A DNA stretch of 64,000 nt from Caulobacter endophyticus. GTDB lineage: Bacteria; Pseudomonadota; Alphaproteobacteria; Caulobacterales; Caulobacteraceae. The notes under the pieces were generated by a model. The model made no database searches and had not been told where the DNA came from. It saw nothing but the letters and a program-made list of their open reading frames with translations. Shown piece by piece: positions 59,453 to 64,000 of this stretch (its first letter is position 1; the number at the start of each line of letters is the position of its first letter). The stretch is taken from assembly GCF_003116815.1 (NCBI RefSeq), contig NZ_QDKQ01000052.1, positions 147,612 through 211,611 on the forward strand, in the 5' to 3' direction. Position numbers and translations under genes: made by a program.

Positions 59453-59456
59453 GCCT

Positions 59457-59927
59457 TCAGCGCCTGCCGGCCTTGGCCTTCTTCTTCCGGCGCTTGAGGT
59501 CGATCCCCTCGGGCGCGCCATGGCGGGCTTCGATGTCCTTCTGCAGGGCCTTGGCCGCCATCAGGTGTCCGGGAAACAGGGTGTCGACCGCCCAGCCGAC
59601 GACGGGCACGGCGCTGGTAGAGCTGTCGAACAGCATGTAGGCGGCCATCCGCGCCACGGTAGGCAGCGACGCGCGGGCCTGCCAGGCGTGATACCCAAGC
59701 ACGGCCGCCGCGCCCAGGCTGTAGGCGGTGTTGGCGCCCGGCACCCAGGCCAGCACGCCGTCGAGGCCGATGCCGATAGGACCGACGCCGATCAGCCGGT
59801 CCGACAATCGCTTGATCGTCTCGGCGTTGCGCCAGGCCCTGTGCGCCCGCTGTCGATAGCCGGCGGGGCCCCCATCAAGGGTTTTGGCGTCGATCACTTC
59901 GCCTTGCAGAACGGCTTCGTCGGTCAT
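59457..59927 (-). CDS. DUF4112 family membrane protein (copy 1)
   Basis: A 156-aa protein with the DUF4112 core, RLIGVGPIGIGLDGVLAWVP near 45-64, and three likely membrane helices. The C-terminus is strongly basic (DLKRRKKKAKAGRR). The family is of unknown function. ATG start. It is followed by a stop 4 nt from the convergent Uma2 stop. A paralog lies immediately upstream on the same strand. Confidence 0.85.
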   Translation of the reverse strand: MTDEAVLQGEVIDAKTLDGGPAGYRQRAHRAWRNAETIKRLSDRLIGVGPIGIGLDGVLAWVPGANTAYSLGAAAVLGYHAWQARASLPTVARMAAYMLFDSSTSAVPVVGWAVDTLFPGHLMAAKALQKDIEARHGAPEGIDLKRRKKKAKAGRR

Positions 59928-59959
59928 GCTGTCTCAACGCCTCGCCGCAGGCTTGGTTG

Positions 59960-60454
59960 TCAGCCCAGGAACACCACCCGGCGCTTTTCCTTGCCCGACC
60001 GGATCCGCTCGAGCAGGTCGCGGTACTCGGCCGTGCCTTGGGCCTCCTTGCGCGATCCCTCGAAATAGATCGTGTCGTCCATGTGCTTGATCAACATGCC
60101 GCCGGCCCACTTCTGGCCCGTAAACAGGGTGTCGGCCACCGCGCCGAGCCCGGGCGGTCCCAGCGGCAGCAGGGCGTCGATCAGCAGCACGGCGGCCATC
60201 TGGATCAGGATCATCGGCGCGGCCCTGGCGCGCACGCCGTCGAACAAAAGCACCCCGCCCGCGCCCAGCGAGTAGAGCGACCCCGCCCCGCCGAACCAGG
60301 CCAGGATGCCGTCGAGGCCGATGCCCACCGGCCCCACGCCGACGATGTTGTCGGACAGCTTGACCGTGCGCTCGACGCTGCCGCGGATATTGTGCAGGTC
60401 GAGATGCGATTTGGCGAAGAACAACGGCCAGCCCCCCAGCTTCAGCGCGGGCAA
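59960..60454 (-). CDS. DUF4112 family membrane protein (copy 2)
   Basis: A 164-aa paralog with VGVGPVGIGLDGILAWFGGA near 39-58 and membrane helices in the same arrangement. TTG start at 60454 with GAGG 5 nt upstream; no suitable ATG is available, so the start is tentative. Only 32 nt separate it from copy 1, indicating a tandem pair, likely co-transcribed. The C-terminus has a charged tail (RIRSGKEKRRVV). Function unknown. Confidence 0.75.
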   Translation of the reverse strand: MPALKLGGWPLFFAKSHLDLHNIRGSVERTVKLSDNIVGVGPVGIGLDGILAWFGGAGSLYSLGAGGVLLFDGVRARAAPMILIQMAAVLLIDALLPLGPPGLGAVADTLFTGQKWAGGMLIKHMDDTIYFEGSRKEAQGTAEYRDLLERIRSGKEKRRVVFLG

Positions 60455-60599
60455 TCTGCCTCAAGGCCGAGCTCGCCGGAAGCCGGTTTCCCGCCACGCG
60501 CGAAACTTCGCCTTGTCGCCATGCGAGCAGCGCGGGAGCCCCTCGCGGTACGTCCCGTTTATGCTTAACTATGCGCCATCGAGCGAAGGACCCGCAGCC

Positions 60600-60917
60600 A
60601 TGCTGATCTCGACCACCCCGTTCATCGAGGGCCGTCCGGTCAAGGAATACAAGGGCGCGGTCTATTCCCAGGCGATCCTGGGCGCCAATGTCGTACTCGA
60701 CCTGCTGGCCTCGATCCGCGACTTCATCGGCGGCCGCTCCAGCTCCTACGAGCGCGTCCTGGCCAGGGCCCGGGAAGACGCCCTGAAGAACCTGACCAAG
60801 GAAGCCGAGAAGGTCGGCGCCAACGCCATCCTGGCGGTCGATCTCGACTACAACACCGTCGGCCCCAACGGCCAGATGATGATGGTTTCGGTTTCCGGCA
60901 CGGCGGTCGTCCTCTAA
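60600..60917 (+). CDS. UPF0145/YbjQ-family protein
   Basis: A 105-aa cytosolic protein of the YbjQ (DUF74) family. The typical start ISTTPFIEGRPVKEYKGAVY and VLARAREDALKNLTKEAEKV, VGANAILAVDLDYNTVG are conserved; members form pentamers with a proposed metal-binding role. I chose the ATG at 60600 with AAGGA upstream; an earlier in-frame ATG would add an unrelated short leader. Monocistronic, divergent from the DUF4112 pair. Confidence 0.88.
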   Translation: MLISTTPFIEGRPVKEYKGAVYSQAILGANVVLDLLASIRDFIGGRSSSYERVLARAREDALKNLTKEAEKVGANAILAVDLDYNTVGPNGQMMMVSVSGTAVVL

Positions 60918-60929
60918 GCCTGCGGCGTG

Positions 60930-61015
60930 TCCCCCCAAAGGGGGAGCATCTGTTTGACTCGCCAGATCCTGGTCCTCTGGGTGAGGCGACCCGAAGGCCG
61001 GATGGGGGGTTTTTC
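60930..61015. repeat. Diverged copy of the G+C-rich composite repeat
   Basis: GTCCCCCCAAAGGGGGAGCA at the left and GGCGACCCGAAGGCCGGATG followed by GGGGGG at the right match parts of the element at 28112-28254. It fills the gap between the YbjQ-family gene and the following transferase gene. Confidence 0.55.
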
Positions 61016-61036
61016 CCCGCCGCAGGAAGGAAACCG

Positions 61037-61687
61037 ATGGCGCTGATCCTGCACGCCCACCCGCTCTCGTCGTTCTGCCACAAGGCGCTGACGGCGCTCT
61101 ACGAGTACGGCCTGCCGTTCGAGCAGCGCATGGTCGACTTTGGCGACCCAGCCTCGGCGGAAGCGTTCCGCGCCCTATGGCCGATGGCGCGGATGCCTGT
61201 GCTGGAGGACACGAGCCGTGGCGCGGTCGTCCCCGAGAGCTCGATCATGATCGAGTATCTGCAGATCCATCATTCCGGCACGGTCCGGCTGATCCCCGAG
61301 GATCCGGACGCAGCGCTGGAAGTGCGGGCCAGGGACCGGTTCTTCGATCTTTCAGTGCAAGTCCCGATGCAGAAGATCGTCAACGACCGGATCCGGCCGG
61401 CGAACGCCAAGGACCCTCACGGCCTGGCCGAGGCGAAAGCCCATCTGGCTGCCGCCCTCGACATCGTCGAACGCGACATGGAAGGCCGCACCTGGGCGGC
61501 CGGCGAGGCCTTCAGCATGGCCGACTGCGCCGCCGCGCCGGCGATGTTCTATGCCGACAAGGTCATGCCCCTAGCGCCCGAACGGCCCAACGCGGCCGCC
61601 TATCTGGGGCGGCTGAAGGCCCGGCCTTCCTATGCGCGCACGCTGAAGGAGGCCGAGCCCTACATGCGGTTCTTCCCGGTCGCCTAA
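61037..61687 (+). CDS. Glutathione S-transferase (copy 1)
   Basis: A 216-aa cytosolic GST. The N-terminal thioredoxin-like domain begins LILHAHPLSSFCHKALTALY, with Ser12 or nearby as the likely catalytic residue, and VPESSIMIEYLQIHHSG the glutathione-binding loop; the C-terminal domain is helical (WAAGEAFSMADCAAAPAMFY). AGGAAGGAA ribosome site upstream. Its stop overlaps the stop of the convergent GST gene. Confidence 0.9.
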   Translation: MALILHAHPLSSFCHKALTALYEYGLPFEQRMVDFGDPASAEAFRALWPMARMPVLEDTSRGAVVPESSIMIEYLQIHHSGTVRLIPEDPDAALEVRARDRFFDLSVQVPMQKIVNDRIRPANAKDPHGLAEAKAHLAAALDIVERDMEGRTWAAGEAFSMADCAAAPAMFYADKVMPLAPERPNAAAYLGRLKARPSYARTLKEAEPYMRFFPVA

Positions 61688-62301
61688 GCCTCGGCCTCCC
61701 AGGCCAGGAACTCCGGCGTCTCCAGCAGGCGCTCGCAATAGGCGCCGGCCGCGCCGGTGTCGCCGTAGTCCGACAGGTGCACGCCGTAGGTGCGGAAGCG
61801 GGTGGCGACCGGGGTGTAGAAGGCGTCGGCGATCGACCATTCGCCCAGCAGGAACGGCCCGCCCGAACGCTTCAGGAGTTGATTCCAGCGCTCGGTGATC
61901 TTGCGCACGTCCTTCTGGGTGGCTTCCGACAGGTCGGCCTTCTTGATCAGGCCCAGGTCCATGGGGCATTCGCCGCGCAGCGACGAGAAGCCCGAATGCA
62001 TCTCGGCCGCCGCCGAACGGGCCAGGGCGCGCAGTTCGGGTTCCTCCGGCCACAGCTTGGCCTCGGGGAACTTCTCGGCCAGGTATTCACAGATCGCCAG
62101 CGAGTCCCAGACCACCAGGTCGCCGTCCTTCAGGGCGGGCGCCAGCTTGCTGGGCGAGTGCCTGGCGATGTCGGCCTCGGTGGCGTCGCCGCGCCGCAGC
62201 TCGATCTCGATCTCCTTGAACGGAGCGCCCACGCGCTTGAGCACGAGCCAGGGTCGCAGCGACCAGGTCGACCACTTCTTGGTGCCGATGACGAGTTCCA
62301 T
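61684..62301 (-). CDS. Glutathione S-transferase (copy 2)
   Basis: A 205-aa GST of a different subclass, beginning ELVIGTKKWSTWSLRPWLVL, with an N-terminal STWS active-site-like segment and VWDSLAICEYLAEKFPEAKL for glutathione binding. The C-terminal helical domain ends in AWEAEA. Convergent with the first GST; the two stops overlap by 3 nt. ATG start at 62301. Confidence 0.9.
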   Translation of the reverse strand: MELVIGTKKWSTWSLRPWLVLKRVGAPFKEIEIELRRGDATEADIARHSPSKLAPALKDGDLVVWDSLAICEYLAEKFPEAKLWPEEPELRALARSAAAEMHSGFSSLRGECPMDLGLIKKADLSEATQKDVRKITERWNQLLKRSGGPFLLGEWSIADAFYTPVATRFRTYGVHLSDYGDTGAAGAYCERLLETPEFLAWEAEA

Positions 62302-62395
62302 GACGGTCTCCTGTTCTATGCGGACTGGCCTTCCGGCTTAACGCGCGTCTACAGTCCCCTCAACGATTAGAACAACTGTTCGAGGAGGAACGCCC

Positions 62396-63730
62396 ATGGC
62401 GGAGACGGCAACCCCGTCGCCGGTGATCGCGCCCGTGTCGAGCGGCTATCGCCGCTATGCCCTTTGGGTGCTGCTGATCATCTACACGCTGAACTTCCTC
62501 GACCGGCAGGTGGTCAACATCCTGGCCGAGCCGATCAAGCGCGATCTGGGGCTGGCCGACTGGCAGCTGGGCATGATGACGGGCCTGGCCTTCGCGATCT
62601 TCTACACCGTGCTGGGCATCCCGATCGCGCGGCTTGCCGAGCGTAAGAACCGGCCGCGGATCATCGCCGCCTCTATCCTGGCCTGGAGCGCCTTCACCGT
62701 GCTGTGCGGCTTCGCCCAGAACGTCTGGCAGCTGATCGCCGCCCGCATCGGGGTGGGCGTCGGCGAGGCCGGCTGCACCCCGCCGGCCCACTCGCTGATC
62801 ACCGACTATGTTCCCAAGGAAAAGCGGGCCAGCGCCATCGCCTTCTATTCGATCGGCACGCCGCTGGGCACGCTGGCCGGCATGGCCATGGGTGGGCTGA
62901 TCGCCGACGCCTACGGCTGGCGCGCGGCCTTCATGGTCGCTGGCGCGCCGGGCGTGCTGTTCGCGATCATCGCCGCCTTCACCCTGGTGGAGCCGCGCAG
63001 GCAGCTGGCCGCGGACCTCGCCAACCGCGCGGCCCATCAGGTCAGCTTCGGCGCCGCCCTGGCGGTGCTGATGACCAAGAAGACTTTCTGGCTGGTGGCC
63101 TTCGCCGCCTCGATCAAGGCCTTCGTCGGCTATGGCCAGGCGCCGTTCATCGCCTCGTACTTCTTCCGCAACCACGGCGCCGACGTCGCCGCCCTGGCCG
63201 CGCAGTTCGGGCTGAAGTCGGCTGGGTTCCTGGGCCTGGCCCTGGGCCTGATCGGCGGTACGGCCGGCGTCATCGGCGCCTGGCTGGGCGGGCAGATGGC
63301 CGACAAGCTGGGAGCCAAGGACCTGCGGGCCTACGTCACCGTGCCGGCGATCGCCTCGCTGGTCACCTTGCCCTTCTACATCGCCGCCGTCAGCCTCGAT
63401 TCGGTGACCGCCGCCATCGGCATCCTGACCATTCCGATCCTGCTGGGAACGCTGTGGTACGGACCGGTCTACGCCACGGCCCAGAGCATCGTCGACCCGT
63501 CGATGCGGGCCACGGCCTCGGCCGTGCTGCTGTTCGTGATCAATCTGATCGGCCTGGGCCTTGGCCCCGTGGCCGTGGGCGCGCTGAGCGACCTCTTCGC
63601 CGGACCGATGGGCCTGGGCGAGGCCCAGGGCGTGCGCTGGGCGCTGATCGTCTCGACGATGTTCGGCCTGGTGGCGTTCGCGCTGTTCTGGGCGGCGCGA
63701 AAGACCATTCGCGAGGACATGGTGGGGTAA
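62396..63730 (+). CDS. MFS transporter, spinster-like
   Basis: A 444-aa major facilitator protein with 12 predicted helices. Motif-A-like GLAFAIFYTVLGIPIARLAE and the following RKNRPRIIAASILAWSAFTV, then VGVGEAGCTPPAHSLITDYV, are typical of the spinster/aromatic-acid group. Substrate unknown. GAGGAGGAA lies just before the ATG. It is preceded by the promoter region divergent to the second GST. Confidence 0.88.
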   Translation: MAETATPSPVIAPVSSGYRRYALWVLLIIYTLNFLDRQVVNILAEPIKRDLGLADWQLGMMTGLAFAIFYTVLGIPIARLAERKNRPRIIAASILAWSAFTVLCGFAQNVWQLIAARIGVGVGEAGCTPPAHSLITDYVPKEKRASAIAFYSIGTPLGTLAGMAMGGLIADAYGWRAAFMVAGAPGVLFAIIAAFTLVEPRRQLAADLANRAAHQVSFGAALAVLMTKKTFWLVAFAASIKAFVGYGQAPFIASYFFRNHGADVAALAAQFGLKSAGFLGLALGLIGGTAGVIGAWLGGQMADKLGAKDLRAYVTVPAIASLVTLPFYIAAVSLDSVTAAIGILTIPILLGTLWYGPVYATAQSIVDPSMRATASAVLLFVINLIGLGLGPVAVGALSDLFAGPMGLGEAQGVRWALIVSTMFGLVAFALFWAARKTIREDMVG

Positions 63731-63735
63731 AGCGC

Positions 63736-63760
63736 GGGGAACCTCCCCCTATGGGGGCGT
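63736..63760. repeat. Partial copy of the G+C-rich repeat
   Basis: GGGGAACCTCCCCCTATGGG followed by GG resembles one arm of the composite element (28112-28254), just after the MFS stop. A similar short arm is at 39533-39553 after the omega-aminotransferase stop. Confidence 0.55.
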
Positions 63761-63902
63761 GTTGCTTAAAACGGCGGATCGTCGAGATTGAGGTGGCGGA
63801 CGGGCGGCCGAGGGGCTGATGAGCCGCTCTGGAGGCTCTTTGGCCGGGCGGAGGGGGCTTTTTTCCAGACTGCAGACGCAGTGAGCCCCTGGAAGCCTCC
63901 GC

Positions 63903-64000
63903 TCAGGTCGCGGTGAGTGCGGTCCAGCGGCGCAGGTTGAAGGCGATGGCGGCCATCAGGACTTGGGCGCGGGCCTTTGTCAGGCCGACATAGCGGATGA
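63903..64000 (-). mobile_element. 3' end of an IS5-like transposase
   Basis: The reading frame on the minus strand gives IRYVGLTKARAQVLMAAIAF then NLRRWTALTAT and a stop at 63903. This is the conserved C-terminus of IS5-type transposases (RYxGLxKxxxQxxxxxxxxNLxR). The rest of the gene lies beyond the window. The insertion sequence's end should be between 63730 and 63903, where I cannot identify the terminal inverted repeat without its partner. Confidence 0.72.

Overview
The window is GC-rich bacterial chromosome with dense short-spaced operons, TonB-dependent receptors, many GTG/TTG starts and abundant G+C-rich palindromic intergenic repeats. Gene content (ftsEX with a YdcF protein and an acyltransferase, chorismate mutase-hisC-tyrC, DUF2125, DUF4112 and DUF2793 proteins, methylmalonyl-CoA mutase) points to an alphaproteobacterium of the Caulobacter/Phenylobacterium group. 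This is judged from gene families and composition, not from a database match. I saw no rRNA, tRNA or CRISPR array.

Layout. 1-9.4 kb is housekeeping: hpt, a zinc-ribbon membrane protein, the overlapping ftsE-ftsX-ydcF-plsC operon, chaC, a DUF2125 protein, and aromatic amino acid genes (chorismate mutase, hisC, tyrC). 9.5-12.9 kb holds a PYROXD2-like FAD oxidoreductase, a Rieske oxygenase and a TetR regulator. 13.4-18.5 kb looks like a peptide-scavenging set (TonB receptor, APC permease, secreted amidohydrolase), followed by a TPR-sulfotransferase and an ArsR/SdpI-like pair.

21.9-39.5 kb is the dominant feature: an 18-kb polyamine (putrescine) uptake and gamma-glutamylation cluster. It has two PuuA-type glutamine synthetases, a PuuB-type oxidase, two aldehyde dehydrogenases, three class-III aminotransferases, a PotFGHI-type ABC importer and a GntR/FCD regulator flanked by two near-identical palindromes. 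A VapBC-type toxin-antitoxin pair sits inside the gene row, and four copies of one inverted-arm repeat occupy the gaps.

39.6-48.5 kb has a soluble chemoreceptor-like protein, a pectate lyase, a large TonB receptor, a 2OG-Fe(II) oxygenase operon with an upstream minicistron, a two-TM K+ channel and a cyclophilin. 48.7-53.9 kb has a fused 5-oxoprolinase, a GDT1/UPF0016 manganese exporter preceded by a recognisable yybP-ykoY manganese riboswitch, and a DUF2793 phage-like protein. 54-58.8 kb holds a nitronate monooxygenase-like gene divergent from mutA-mutB. The right end has a Uma2 protein, two tandem DUF4112 proteins, a YbjQ-family protein, two convergent glutathione S-transferases, an MFS transporter, and the 3' end of an IS5-like transposase cut by the window edge.

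Themes: polyamine and glutathione/gamma-glutamyl turnover (PuuA, ChaC, 5-oxoprolinase, GSTs) recur, and at least four dispersed intergenic repeat families punctuate the operons.
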